Positions 1 to 13,723 are shown, counted from the first letter of the stretch. The stretch: 64,000 nucleotides of DNA from Bradyrhizobium diversitatis (GCF_016031635.1 NZ_JACEGD010000026.1:30612-94611), one strand, 5' to 3'. Translations and numbers: made by a program. The notes: generated by a model not told the origin, from the sequence alone.

Positions 1-643
1 GCAGCAGCGCCTGGACGTTGGCCGGATTGACTTCGAAGCTCTCGGGGCCGACGCCGAAGATTCGGTATTGCCCCTCGTCCCACATCCAATCGCCGCTGAT
101 CCAGTCCCAGTCCCAGGATCCCATCTTGCCGGCAGCGATCGCCATGCTGCGCCGCTGCTCGCTCTCGCGCAGCTTCGCGGTGGAGCTCTCCAGTTCCGCA
201 GTGCGTGCGCGGACGCGGTCCTCGAGCTCGTGGTTCAGCCGTTCGAGCTCGCGCGTCTTGCGGTAGAGCTCGGCAAATACCCTGATCTTGGCGCGCAGCA
301 CTTCCGGCACGACCGGCACCGGCACGTAGTCGACCGCGCCCATCTCGTAGCCGCGCAACCGGTCGATGTCGCTGACCTGGATGGCCGAGATGAAGATCAT
401 GGCGGTCTTCTGGAAACGCGGATGCTCGCGGATCATCGCGGCGAGCTCGAAGCCGTCGAGTTCGGGCATACAGACGTCGACCAGGATCACCGCGATCTCG
501 GTCTTGAGCAGCACCTCCAGCGCCTCGCGTCCCGAGGAGGCGATCACGAGGTTCTCGCCGAGATCCTTCAGGATCACCTCATAGGCGAGCAGCTTGGCCG
601 GCTGGTCGTCGACGAGCAGGATGTTGACCTTTTCCTGGTCCAT
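1..643 (-). CDS. Response regulator with receiver, coiled-coil and PAS-like region (partial, runs off left edge)
   Basis: Reading the minus strand from an ATG at 643 gives an open frame that is still open at base 1, so only the N-terminal ~214 residues are seen. Residues 1-120 form a CheY-like receiver: acidic pair DD after ILLV, phospho-acceptor Asp in the LVDVCMPELDG stretch, and a KTAMIFISA strand. An alpha-helical linker rich in Glu/Arg (about 135-175) follows, and then a segment with GSWDWDW and FGVGPESF, typical of a PAS fold. A histidine kinase module probably lies beyond the edge. It starts 13 nt after the stop of the poly-HAMP kinase on the same strand, so the two are probably co-transcribed and signal together. 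Confidence 0.85.
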   Translation of the reverse strand, partial: MDQEKVNILLVDDQPAKLLAYEVILKDLGENLVIASSGREALEVLLKTEIAVILVDVCMPELDGFELAAMIREHPRFQKTAMIFISAIQVSDIDRLRGYEMGAVDYVPVPVVPEVLRAKIRVFAELYRKTRELERLNHELEDRVRARTAELESSTAKLRESEQRRSMAIAAGKMGSWDWDWISGDWMWDEGQYRIFGVGPESFEVNPANVQALL

Positions 644-656
644 ACGCGGGCCCAAC

Positions 657-6953
<6,297 letters not shown>

Positions 6954-7152
6954 ACTGATTCCCCCGCAGGCGTTCGCCGAATCCGCGGCACGACGCGTTT
7001 GGTCGAAATGAAATAGAGCGTCAGCCAAATTCGAAATCAAGCGCCAAGGTGCGGCGCGAGGAATTGGAACCCGCTTTGCTCAGCCCGACTGAACTAACGA
7101 GGGTCCCCGGAATTGGTTCCATGCTTTTCAGAACGATCGTGGGGCCGCCGCT

Positions 7153-7371
7153 TTGCTCGTCCCGCGCCCGGCATTCATCCTTTGGCACGGAGCCAGCCCA
7201 CGCGCGGAAACACCGACCACCGGAACGGCCAGCCGGTCCAATCCGAGCGGCAGCGGCACGTCATCTTCGGGCGGCAAGGACGACAATGGCGAGGCTGGTC
7301 GTGACAAGATGCCGGAGAGCGATCGCACCGTGCGGTCGCAGAGCCAGCAACGTCATCCCAACGACAAGTAG
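7153..7371 (+). CDS. Hypothetical small hydrophilic protein
   Basis: An open frame of 72 codons from a TTG; no ATG or clear ribosome site was found, so the start is uncertain. The second half is rich in Ser, Gly, Asp and Lys and ends SQQRHPNDK, with G/C-rich third positions typical of neighbouring genes. Composition resembles the small hydrophilic protein at 8499-8702. It converges on the DUF4142-like gene at 7378 with six bases between. I recognise no family. It could be a chance frame. Confidence 0.4.
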   Translation: MLVPRPAFILWHGASPRAETPTTGTASRSNPSGSGTSSSGGKDDNGEAGRDKMPESDRTVRSQSQQRHPNDK

Positions 7372-7377
7372 AAGCGG

Positions 7378-7890
7378 CTACTTGTCCGCCATGGTACGCT
7401 CGGCGTCCCTGACCTGCGAGCGCAACATCGGGAGCTGTTCGCGCGCGAACGCTGCGAGCGCTGCATTGTCGGGCGCCTTCAGATAGCGCTCGAGCAGTCC
7501 GATGACCGATTCATACTCGGGAATCTGCGCGGCATAGAAGCTCCTGACGTAGGTCGGACCATCCGACATCTCGGGCTCGACCAGGCTCGCGGTTGAGGAT
7601 GTTGCCTTGCCGACGCGCGGCTCTGCGCCAATGGCCTCCTGGACCTTCTTCAGGCTCTTGTCGCGCTTGGCCGCTTCCTCGGCGCGCAGGGCGGCGAGGT
7701 TCTTGACCTCTGCATTGCCCTTGAGGTCGGTATTCTCGAGAAGACCCTGTTGAAATCGGCTGAAATTGTAGACGCCGCTGATAACCTCGATCGCGGTCGG
7801 TGGCCGTTCGCCGGGCTTTCGCTCGCCGGTGCTGTCGGCAAGCGCCGCAGTGTTGATGAACGCCAGGATGAGGACGGCAAGAACTCGCAT
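7378..7890 (-). CDS. DUF4142-like secreted protein
   Basis: A protein of about 170 residues. The N-terminus (MRVLAVLILAFINTAALA) is a cleavable signal peptide with an Ala-rich end. The mature part is helical: it has a stretch with FxQGLLENTDLKGN, a Lys/Glu-rich helix, and a C-terminal half with YVRSFYAAQIPEYESVIGL and DNAALAAFAREQLPML. The last two blocks match the end of the DUF4142 protein at 10997-11548 (DNAALKDWAGKTLPAL), so I call it a divergent member of that family. The biochemical role is unknown; likely periplasmic. The ATG at 7890 was chosen over 7899 because the signal peptide then starts normally. Confidence 0.65.
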   Translation of the reverse strand: MRVLAVLILAFINTAALADSTGERKPGERPPTAIEVISGVYNFSRFQQGLLENTDLKGNAEVKNLAALRAEEAAKRDKSLKKVQEAIGAEPRVGKATSSTASLVEPEMSDGPTYVRSFYAAQIPEYESVIGLLERYLKAPDNAALAAFAREQLPMLRSQVRDAERTMADK

Positions 7891-7983
7891 CGGTATCAAT
7901 GATGAACACCGTGCGAAGTTCCCTGACCATTACGATCCGGTAAGCGGGTTGCGGCGCGAGAGTTCCGTCCCCACGTCCTCCAC

Positions 7984-8178
7984 ATGAAACAGTCTGACAT
8001 CTACAGGGATAACGCCGACAATTGTCTCCAGCTTGCCGAGCGAGCCGAGGGACAACCCGCCCATAAGCGCTATTCGCGCATGGCCGACGCCTGGACGGCG
8101 CTCGCCAACGAGCAGGATTGGCTCGACGGCGAAGTCCCGCCCGTTGCGGTCCGCGCTCCTCCAAAGCGGAAGGCGTGA
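7984..8178 (+). CDS. Conserved small hypothetical protein (64 aa)
   Basis: A short helical protein starting MKQSDIYRDNADNCLQLAE and containing KRYSRMADAWTALANEQDWLDGE. I recall this NADNCLQLAE...RMADAWxxLAxEQDWLD pattern from many small proteins in Bradyrhizobium genomes, usually of unknown function. Charged, no signal peptide, no membrane segment; probably cytoplasmic. It is divergent from the DUF4142-like gene at 7890, with 93 bases between the two start codons. Confidence 0.7.
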   Translation: MKQSDIYRDNADNCLQLAERAEGQPAHKRYSRMADAWTALANEQDWLDGEVPPVAVRAPPKRKA

Positions 8179-8295
8179 GCCGCTCGTTCTCGTGAATCTG
8201 CGTGTGAGACCGCTCACGGAAGGCAAGCGATAGATTTGCGATCATCCGGGAACATTCGATCGCGTCGATTTCCAGTTCAGAAGGAGGTTTTGGCG

Positions 8296-8427
8296 ATGGC
8301 TCCACGTCTGGCTCTTCTCTCCCTCATTCTCGCCTTTGGCGTCTCGGTCGCGTTCGCGACGGTGACGACGTTGCGGCAGGTGCATCTCGAGAACGCATCT
8401 GCTGCGGTCCACGCGGTGCGCAGTTAG
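8296..8427 (+). CDS. Small single-pass or secreted peptide (43 aa)
   Basis: The ATG at 8296 is preceded by a perfect AAGGAGG eight bases upstream, which decides this start over the ATG-like codon at 8236. The peptide is almost wholly a signal or membrane helix (LALLSLILAFGVSVAFATV) with a short polar tail ending HAVRS. No family recognised. A GGAACATTCGA element lies about 40 bases upstream, and the same 11-mer recurs upstream of the next gene, but the matching -10 for an EcfG promoter is poor here. Confidence 0.5.
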   Translation: MAPRLALLSLILAFGVSVAFATVTTLRQVHLENASAAVHAVRS

Positions 8428-8498
8428 CACTGCGCCGGAACATTCGACGTCGCGGTGCGTAAGCGTTCCAAGACACGAGAACAAGCGAGAGCCCCATC

Positions 8499-8702
8499 AT
8501 GGCCCATCCCGACCAAGGCATCGTCAAGGACAAGCGCGGGGAGGAGCAGCCGCGTGACAAGGAGCGTGCACAGTCCGTGCACAAGACGAACCAGAAAGGC
8601 TCGCCTTCGCGTGAAGCGACGCGCGACCCCAAGCTGAACGACAATAGCAAGACGCCAGGCTCCGGCGTGATGCCGGATGGCTCGAGCGACGCGACAGGCT
8701 AG
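8499..8702 (+). CDS. Small, very hydrophilic hypothetical protein (67 aa)
   Basis: Starts MAHPDQGIVKDKRGEEQPRD and is rich in Lys, Asp, Ser, Pro and Gly with no hydrophobic core, so probably disordered; it ends GVMPDGSSDATG. Small hydrophilic proteins of this kind are common in general-stress regulons of rhizobia (inference). Upstream at 8441 is GGAAC followed 17 bases later by GTA, one base off the EcfG motif. A strong terminator lies downstream at 8791. Confidence 0.62.
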   Translation: MAHPDQGIVKDKRGEEQPRDKERAQSVHKTNQKGSPSREATRDPKLNDNSKTPGSGVMPDGSSDATG

Positions 8703-8790
8703 TTCTCACGAGGAACGAATCCGCGCGGGAAGAGTCGAAGGATTGCTTCCGGTTGTCATGCCCCCGGTGCGCCGGAAGCAATCTCCAAGG

Positions 8791-8826
8791 ACGGCCCTGG
8801 CACGCACCGTGCCAGGGCCGTTTGCT
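8791..8826. terminator. Strong intrinsic terminator hairpin
   Basis: A perfect 13-bp stem (8791-8803 with 8809-8821) closes a five-base loop and is followed by TTTGCTT on the plus strand. It ends the plus-strand transcript of 8499-8702. It also lies 9 bp beyond the stop of the minus-strand RHH gene and could serve both directions. Confidence 0.85.
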
Positions 8827-8834
8827 TATGTGCG

Positions 8835-9083
8835 TCAGCCGCCGGTGCCACTCTCTGGATCGCCCTGAGTATGTCCGTCAGGTCCGCGGCCGAACACGCC
8901 AAAGCTGCTTGACTTCACGCCCACGGCGGCATCGACGCCGGCGGCGGCCAGTCCGAACCTGAGGAGTTCGCGGACTGCGGCTGCCCGCGTCGGCATTCGG
9001 TGCTTGAACCGGAAATCGTCAATGGCAGCCAACTCTTCCGGCGAGAGCATGACCTGAAGGCGCTCGGCGCGAAGGTCGTTCAT
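8835..9083 (-). CDS. Ribbon-helix-helix (CopG/Arc-type) transcriptional regulator
   Basis: An 82-residue protein. Residues ~5-45 give the RHH pattern: a short strand (RLQVMLS), then PEELAAIDDFRFKHRMPTRA and AAVRELLRFGL. The tail is Gly- and Ser-rich and probably disordered. RHH proteins bind as dimers to short direct or inverted repeats and often repress their own promoter. Three TTGAGTA-type half sites sit just upstream of this gene and overlap a GGAAC-N17-GTT promoter (separate entries). The start at 9083 (MNDLRAERL) was preferred to 9092 because it leaves the RHH strand near the N-terminus. No toxin partner is adjacent, so a toxin-antitoxin role is unsupported. Confidence 0.78.
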   Translation of the reverse strand: MNDLRAERLQVMLSPEELAAIDDFRFKHRMPTRAAAVRELLRFGLAAAGVDAAVGVKSSSFGVFGRGPDGHTQGDPESGTGG

Positions 9084-9097
9084 GGCGATCACGCAAA

Positions 9098-9123
9098 TTG
9101 AGTAGTTTGAGTAGTTTACTCAA
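9098..9123 (-). promoter_or_regulatory. Probable RHH operator: TTGAGTA repeats, proximal cluster
   Basis: Two direct copies of TTGAGTA (9098-9104 and 9107-9113) are followed by its inverse TACTCAA (9117-9123), ending 15 bases before the RHH start codon. The cluster begins at the -10 element of the promoter at 9122-9146, a position that would block transcription. Repeated 7-mers with nine-base spacing fit RHH dimer binding; that the RHH protein binds them is inference. Confidence 0.6.
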
Positions 9124-9146
9124 CGAACCAACTTGGCGGGAGTTCC
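9122..9146 (-). promoter_or_regulatory. EcfG-type promoter (GGAAC-N17-GTT) for the RHH gene
   Basis: On the minus strand GGAAC (9146-9142) and GTT (9124-9122) are 17 bases apart, 39 bases upstream of the RHH start codon. GGAAC-N16-18-GTT is the established motif of the alphaproteobacterial general stress sigma factor. Confidence 0.55.
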
Positions 9147-9170
9147 GCCAGAGTCGACAAAGCCTCTCAA

Positions 9171-9187
9171 TGAGTAAAAATACTCAA
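9171..9187. promoter_or_regulatory. Distal TGAGTA-AAAA-TACTCA palindrome
   Basis: A perfect 6-4-6 inverted repeat using the same half site as the proximal cluster, about 50 bases further upstream and in an AT-rich patch rare in this window. It lies 71 bases before the plus-strand gene at 9258 and could let one regulator act on both divergent genes. Confidence 0.5.
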
Positions 9188-9257
9188 TAAAATCAATACG
9201 TTAATTTTGGAAACATATCCTGCCATGGCGCATTCTTCTCGAAAGGGAGGAGAGGTC

Positions 9258-9437
9258 ATGACGGTCGAAGTCAGGTTACCTCGCAAGCTTTCCGAAGAGC
9301 CGGAAGCGTCCAAGGAAGCGTCCAAGCCAGTGCGGCCAAGCCACCAGAAGATCATCGATCAGGTCGAGCGCTGGGCCAACAGCCCGGGGCTCCAGCCGCC
9401 GCAATCGCAGACGTCGACGACGTCGAACGCGGGCTAG
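9258..9437 (+). CDS. Small hypothetical protein (59 aa)
   Basis: The ATG at 9258 follows GGGAGGAG at good spacing, which decides it over the ATG at 9225. The protein begins MTVEVRLPRKLSEEPEAS, has a short helix (HQKIIDQVERWANS) and a Ser/Thr/Gln-rich tail. No family recognised. It is divergent from the RHH gene and shares the intergenic region that holds the TGAGTA palindrome, so common control is plausible. Confidence 0.55.
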   Translation: MTVEVRLPRKLSEEPEASKEASKPVRPSHQKIIDQVERWANSPGLQPPQSQTSTTSNAG

Positions 9438-9447
9438 TTCAAGGGCT

Positions 9448-9927
9448 TCACGAAGCGGGAGCCCTCTGCCGATGGCGAGTGGAGTGGGCACTGCGATTGT
9501 GCGAGACGATGCGAAGCTTGCGCCTGAGCCACCAGGCCGTCACGGAAACGCTGGCCCAGACCGTCAAGGCGGCGATGAAACCGAGTGCGACACTTGCACC
9601 GATGGTGGCATGGAAGACGACAGCGAACGCCACGAGGCCGATGCCGCCGAGTGCTGCACCTGCGGCATCGAGCGCTGCGGCCTGCTGCCCGCGACGCCGC
9701 CCGCTCAGCCCGGCCTTCTCCTTGGCGTGACGCTCGTGGCTTTCGATCAGGGTCGCGCTCGCACAGAAGATGGCCGGGAGTGCAAGAAAGAGCCCGCCGA
9801 CAGAAACGCCGAAATGCGCGCCGATGACTCCCGCGAGCACCGTCGCGCAGCCGCCGAGCAGGAAGCGAACGGCGTATTCGTACCACCGCGTCTGTTTCAG
9901 CGCCGATGACGACAGCTTCACCAGCAT
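9448..9927 (-). CDS. DUF3147 family membrane protein
   Basis: About 159 residues with four hydrophobic helices: FLLGGCATVLAGVIGAHFGV, GLFLALPAIFCASATLI, GAALGGIGLVAFAVVFHATI and ALGFIAALTVWASVSVTAWW. A charged loop with SHERHAKEKAGLSGRRRG lies between helices 2 and 3. Function unknown; inner membrane. Its ATG (9927-9925) overlaps the stop of the upstream gene by one base (TGATG), a translational-coupling arrangement. The pair of adjacent DUF3147-type genes suggests a hetero-oligomer, which is inference. Confidence 0.75.
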   Translation of the reverse strand: MLVKLSSSALKQTRWYEYAVRFLLGGCATVLAGVIGAHFGVSVGGLFLALPAIFCASATLIESHERHAKEKAGLSGRRRGQQAAALDAAGAALGGIGLVAFAVVFHATIGASVALGFIAALTVWASVSVTAWWLRRKLRIVSHNRSAHSTRHRQRAPAS

Positions 9928-10274
9928 CAGGCGGAACCTCCCAGACCCGCGAGCAGACCGAAGGCAACCCCGAGCCATACGACAAAGGCAAGGACCGTCG
10001 CGGGGAGCGCGCCGAGACGGATCCTCATCAGGAGATGGCAGACGACGAGGCTGTAGCAGGCGAGCGCGATCGCGCCATAGATCATCGTCCAGCTCGCGGA
10101 CGCGGCATATTGCGGGCCGTGCTGGACCACGGCGATGCCAAGGGTGGCCAGCGCGACCGACGGTGCCGCGCCGAGAAGCCCGGCAAAGCTCTTTGGCCGC
10201 AGCATGTCACCGAGGATTGCGAAGATGGATACGATCAGCCCGCCGGCGACGAAGCGCACGAGATATTCCGTCAT
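9927..10274 (-). CDS. DUF3147-like small membrane protein
   Basis: 115 residues with four predicted membrane helices. It has the same order of features as its neighbour at 9448: an N-terminal YLVRFVAGGLIVSIFAILGD helix, then SFAGLLGAAPSVALATLGIAV. It overlaps the PAP2 gene upstream by ATGA (10271-10274) and the next gene by one base, so three proteins are translated from one coupled message. It may bring a membrane partner to the phosphatase (inference). Confidence 0.72.
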   Translation of the reverse strand: MTEYLVRFVAGGLIVSIFAILGDMLRPKSFAGLLGAAPSVALATLGIAVVQHGPQYAASASWTMIYGAIALACYSLVVCHLLMRIRLGALPATVLAFVVWLGVAFGLLAGLGGSA

Positions 10275-10858
10275 GGCCGTACCCGCGAGGCTTCGGTCCG
10301 CTGCTGCGGTGATTTCGCCAGCGTGAGCGGCCTGAACAGTCGCTCGACGACGATGCCGAGCGTGAAGCCTGCCACCACGTCGCTGATCCAGTGCGCCAGC
10401 AGCGCCACGCGCGTCAGCGACAATGCCACGGCGAGTGAGCGTGCCACGCGGCGCGAGGCCGGCGGCAACAGGCCGGCCGCCGAGGCGAGGGCGCCCATAT
10501 GCATGGCGTGACCGGAGGGAAACGCGTCGTGGGGGCGTCCTGAATAGGGAATACCGTGCCGGTGGCCGCTCACGGTGAGCCGGTCAGGCCTCGTCTGGTC
10601 GAATACGGATTTCAAGAGATGCGGCACTATCGCCGTGACCAGCGATACCATCAGGACGTGATCGGCAACGGGACGCCGCTGCGGATGCCGGAGGCAGGTG
10701 TAGAGCCATCCGGCAGCAGCGAGCGCGAGCAGCACATGCTCGTCGGCGCCCCAGGTCATTGCCTGGGTGGCATGCTCAAGGCCTGGGTTGGCATTGCGTG
10801 CGATCTCGTTGGCGATCGCCGTATCGATCCGGGTGGGTTTCACCGTTACGAGCGCCAT
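10271..10858 (-). CDS. PAP2-type membrane phosphatase
   Basis: About 195 residues carrying the three signatures of the PAP2/acid phosphatase superfamily: K-x6-RP (KSVFDQTRP), PSGH (PSGHAMHMG) and SR-x5-H-x3-D in the form LTRVALLAHWISD. Hydrophobic helices surround the motifs, so it is an inner-membrane enzyme with a periplasmic-facing active site, probably acting on lipid phosphates such as undecaprenyl pyrophosphate or phosphatidate. First gene of a translationally coupled trio with two DUF3147 proteins. The start at 10858 is not backed by a strong ribosome site. A near-match EcfG promoter sits at 10896-10920. Confidence 0.85.
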   Translation of the reverse strand: MALVTVKPTRIDTAIANEIARNANPGLEHATQAMTWGADEHVLLALAAAGWLYTCLRHPQRRPVADHVLMVSLVTAIVPHLLKSVFDQTRPDRLTVSGHRHGIPYSGRPHDAFPSGHAMHMGALASAAGLLPPASRRVARSLAVALSLTRVALLAHWISDVVAGFTLGIVVERLFRPLTLAKSPQQRTEASRVRP

Positions 10859-10895
10859 CGGTCCGCCGGCGAGTTTTCCTCCATGACAGTTCTGT

Positions 10896-10920
10896 AAAGC
10901 CCGGAGACAAAGAAGGTTCC
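10896..10920 (-). promoter_or_regulatory. Near-match EcfG-type promoter (GGAAC-N17-TTT)
   Basis: GGAAC (10920-10916) with TTT 17 bases downstream, 38 bases before the PAP2 start at 10858. One base off the GTT consensus; listed because spacing and distance equal those of the better matches in this cluster. Confidence 0.3.
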
Positions 10921-10996
10921 TGAACCTCAATGCGCGGAGACGGTCGTCGTTGCCAAGTGAAGGACGCCGGACGCGCCGGCGTCCTTCAGCAATGTG

Positions 10997-11548
10997 TTAC
11001 TTGGTTTGACCGACGCTCGGCGCCTTGCCGAGCTCCTTGGCCATGTCGAGGTGGTGCTTCAGTGCCGGCAGGGTCTTGCCGGCCCAGTCCTTGAGCGCGG
11101 CATTGTCGCCGCCCTTGGCATAGCGTTCGAACAGGGAGACGGCATCCTCATGGGCGCTGACCTGATAGGAATTGTAGTCCGAGCTGAAGTCCTTGCCGGT
11201 CGCGCTCTTGAGCTTGTCGAGCTTGCTCTGATGGGAGCTGTCGAGCGCGGTCGGTAGCGTCGCCTGCACCTTGCTGCCGTTGACAAGCCCCTTGAGCTCG
11301 GTGCTGGTCTTGGTGTGATCGGTCACCATCTGTTGCGCGAAGCTCTTTTCCTGCGCGTTGCCCTTTTGCTGGGCGAGCTTGCTCGATTCGATCTCGAACA
11401 TGTCGCTGATCGCCACCTGCTTGACGAAGTCGGCAGTGGATGGCGCGACGCCGAGCGCCGAGTTGACGCCGGTCTTTTCGCCGAGCGACTGGGCGAGCGC
11501 GGGGCCCGCGAGAGCCACGCAGGCAAGTGCGATGATGGTTCGCTTCAT
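10997..11548 (-). CDS. DUF4142 secreted protein
   Basis: 183 residues with signal peptide MKRTIIALACVALAGPALAQ, then a four-helix ferritin-like DUF4142 domain: DFVKQVAISDMFEIESSKLA, KSFAQQMVTDHTKTSTELK, SHQSKLDKLKSATGKDF and the C-terminal DNAALKDWAGKTLPALKHH. Periplasmic or outer-membrane associated; family function unknown, often stress-linked. The ATG at 11548 is preceded by GGAGG; the longer frame to 11614 has no such site. A GGAAC-N17-GTT promoter is 55 bases upstream. A second, divergent DUF4142 gene lies at 7378. Confidence 0.85.
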   Translation of the reverse strand: MKRTIIALACVALAGPALAQSLGEKTGVNSALGVAPSTADFVKQVAISDMFEIESSKLAQQKGNAQEKSFAQQMVTDHTKTSTELKGLVNGSKVQATLPTALDSSHQSKLDKLKSATGKDFSSDYNSYQVSAHEDAVSLFERYAKGGDNAALKDWAGKTLPALKHHLDMAKELGKAPSVGQTK

Positions 11549-11602
11549 GGTCAGATACCTCCGATAGGTCGCGGGCCGTTTGCCGGCGAATGTGCGCCGA
11601 CC

Positions 11603-11627
11603 AACACGTCGCAACAGCCGAGGTTCC
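11603..11627 (-). promoter_or_regulatory. EcfG-type promoter for the DUF4142 gene
   Basis: On the minus strand GGAAC (11627-11623) and GTT (11605-11603) are separated by 17 bases, 55 bases ahead of the start codon at 11548. Exact match to the alphaproteobacterial general-stress consensus. Confidence 0.6.
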
Positions 11628-11630
11628 TAA

Positions 11631-11861
11631 TCACCGGCCCGCAGGACGGCGACCGGTGCGCGGATTGAGCGGATCGGTCGCCTTTCGCCGCAGCCGCTCC
11701 GGAAGGAAAGGCTCCGCCGGCGTGGGGGTCGCATCAGCGCGTACGTCCGCGTGGTGCTGCGCCCGCTCATGCGGCGTGCGGTTGTCGTTGATCTGCCGCT
11801 TGACGTCGAGGCCTCCGACCGGATCGTTGACGCCGTGCTGGATGTCGCGGAAGTCACTCAT
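11631..11861 (-). CDS. Small hydrophilic hypothetical protein (76 aa)
   Basis: Starts MSDFRDIQHGVNDPVGGLD after a GAGGTG ribosome site, eight bases beyond the stop of the ThDP enzyme on the same strand, so it is the second gene of that operon. Rich in Arg, Asp, Pro and His (ERAQHHADVRADATPTP), no hydrophobic core. An overlapping frame (11627-11857) is a shadow. No family recognised; small basic proteins trailing stress genes are frequent in rhizobia. Confidence 0.6.
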   Translation of the reverse strand: MSDFRDIQHGVNDPVGGLDVKRQINDNRTPHERAQHHADVRADATPTPAEPFLPERLRRKATDPLNPRTGRRPAGR

Positions 11862-11869
11862 TGTTCACC

Positions 11870-13657
11870 TCATTGCCTCCCGGGCAGGATCGATTCGAAC
11901 ATCTGGCGCGCCGCTCCCTTGATCATCCCGCTTTCGTTCGGATCGCCCTTCATCAGGGCGAGCGAGAAATTCTTCGCCTGCTGGAGCGTGATGTGCGGCG
12001 GCAGCGGCGGCACCTCGGGATCGGTTTTCACCTCCAGCACGACCGGCATCTCGCTCGCCAGCGCCTGCTCCCAGGCCGGGCCGAGCAGCTCTGGGCTGTC
12101 GACGAAGATGCCGGTGAGGCCGATCAGCTCGGCGAAACGCGAATAGGAGACATCGGGAATGCGCTGCGAAGCCTCGAATTTGGGATCGCCGTTGATGATG
12201 CGCTGCTCCCAGGTGACCTGGTTGAGGTCTTCGTTGTTGAAGACGCAGACGATGAAGCGCGGATCCCGCCACGTGCGCCAGTATTTCGCAGCCGTGATCA
12301 GTTCGGCCATGTTGTTCATCTGCATCGCGCCATCGCCGACCAGCGCGATCACCGGCCGGTCCGGCTGGGCGTATTTCGCGGCGAGCGCATAAGGAACCGC
12401 GGCGCCCATCGAGGCAAGACCGCCGGACAGCGAAGCCGTCATGCCGCGCCGCATCTTCAGGTCCCGCGCGAACCAGTTGGCACACGATCCGGAATCGCTG
12501 GTGATGACGGCGCGGTCGGGCAGGCGCGGGGACAGTTCCCAGGTGACGAGCTGCGGGTTGACGGGCGCCGCGGGCTGATGTGCGCGGTCGTCCAGCGTCT
12601 TCCACCATCTCGCAACATCGTCCTCAATGCCGCGGCGCCAGGCGTCGTCAGCCTTGGGCGCGAGTCGCGCCAGCAATGCGCGCAGCGTCTCGGCGGCGTC
12701 GCCGACGAGACCGACCTCCATGGGAAAGCGGATCGACAGCATGCTGGCGTCGATATCGATTTGAACGCCGCGCGCGCTGCCTTCCTTGGGCAGGAATTCG
12801 GCGTAGGGAAAGGCCGAGCCCACCATCAGTAGCGTGTCGCATTCCATCATCATGTTGTAGCTGGGCTCGGTGCCGAGCAGGCCGATCGAGCCTGTGACCC
12901 ACGGCAGGTCGTCGGGCAACGCGGCCTTGCCGAGCAGTGCCTTGGCGCAGCCGGCCGACAGCCGCTCGGCAACCGCGATCACCTCGTCGGTGGCGTGAAG
13001 CGCGCCGGCGCCGACGAGCATCGCGACCTTCTTGCCGGCGTTGAGCACCTCCGCGGCGCGGTCGAGATCGGCCTCACGCGGCGTGATGCTGGGTGGGCTG
13101 TAGCCAATGCCGGAATGCAGCGTGCCGTGTTCACGGGGCGGATCCTCGTAAGGCTCCTCCTGCAAATCGTTGGGCAGGATGATCACGGTCGGGGTCCGCC
13201 GCGCCAGCGCAATCCGCACCGCGCGGTCGATCAGGTGTCGCACTTGCGCAGGCGAGGATGCCTGCATGACGTAGGCGCCGGCAACGTCCTTGAACATCGA
13301 GAGAAGATCGAGTTCCTGCTGATAGTGGCCGCCGAGGGCGTTGCGCGCCTGCTGGCCGACAATCGCCAGCACCGGCTGGTGATCGAGCAGCGCATCGTAG
13401 AGCCCGGTGACGAGATGCGAGGCGCCGGGGCCGGAGGTCGCGATGCAGACGCCGAGTTCGCCCGAGAATTTTGCGTAAGCGGTCGCCATGAACGCTGCCA
13501 TTTCCTCATGCCGCGCCTGCACGAAGCCGATCTTGCCGCCGGCCCGGTTCATCGCACCGAACACGCCGTTGATGCCGTCGCCGGGATAGCCGAAGATGTG
13601 GCGCACGCCCCATTGATGCAGACGCTGGACGATGAAGTCGGAGACGGTCTGGGACAT
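11870..13657 (-). CDS. Thiamine diphosphate-dependent enzyme, pyruvate oxidase/acetolactate synthase type
   Basis: 595 residues with the three-domain layout of the POX/ALS family. The N-terminal ThDP domain has FGYPGDGINGVFGA and the catalytic Glu in ARHEEMAAFMA. A middle FAD/nucleotide-like domain follows (MLVGAGALHA). The C-terminal ThDP domain has the GDG...NN motif (LVGDGAMQMNNMAELITA through VCVFNNEDLNQV). Probable substrate is pyruvate or another 2-oxo acid; cytoplasmic. There is no small ALS subunit beside it, and stress-type control argues against isoleucine/valine synthesis. The start at 13657 (MSQTVSDFIVQRL) matches the domain start; 68 further upstream codons look unlike protein. 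An EcfG-type promoter lies at 13699-13723. Confidence 0.88.
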   Translation of the reverse strand: MSQTVSDFIVQRLHQWGVRHIFGYPGDGINGVFGAMNRAGGKIGFVQARHEEMAAFMATAYAKFSGELGVCIATSGPGASHLVTGLYDALLDHQPVLAIVGQQARNALGGHYQQELDLLSMFKDVAGAYVMQASSPAQVRHLIDRAVRIALARRTPTVIILPNDLQEEPYEDPPREHGTLHSGIGYSPPSITPREADLDRAAEVLNAGKKVAMLVGAGALHATDEVIAVAERLSAGCAKALLGKAALPDDLPWVTGSIGLLGTEPSYNMMMECDTLLMVGSAFPYAEFLPKEGSARGVQIDIDASMLSIRFPMEVGLVGDAAETLRALLARLAPKADDAWRRGIEDDVARWWKTLDDRAHQPAAPVNPQLVTWELSPRLPDRAVITSDSGSCANWFARDLKMRRGMTASLSGGLASMGAAVPYALAAKYAQPDRPVIALVGDGAMQMNNMAELITAAKYWRTWRDPRFIVCVFNNEDLNQVTWEQRIINGDPKFEASQRIPDVSYSRFAELIGLTGIFVDSPELLGPAWEQALASEMPVVLEVKTDPEVPPLPPHITLQQAKNFSLALMKGDPNESGMIKGAARQMFESILPGRQ

Positions 13658-13698
13658 TGCGCGTGGCCCTTGGTTTGTCTGGTGCATGAAACTCAGAG

Positions 13699-13723
13699 AA
13701 CGGCTCGTTTGGTGCGATGTTCC
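13699..13723 (-). promoter_or_regulatory. EcfG-type promoter for the ThDP-enzyme operon
   Basis: On the minus strand GGAAC (13723-13719) and GTT (13701-13699) are 17 bases apart, 42 bases before the start at 13657. It diverges from a second exact match at 13747-13771. Confidence 0.6.

Noticed and set aside
8250..8296. EcfG promoter for the 43-residue peptide
   Set aside because: GGAACATTCGA is present but the GTT is 21 bases away, outside the accepted 16-18 spacing.
11627..11857. Second 76-codon frame over the small protein at 11631
   Set aside because: Ser/Arg/Thr-rich out-of-frame reading; the 11631-11861 frame has the GAGGTG site and sensible composition.
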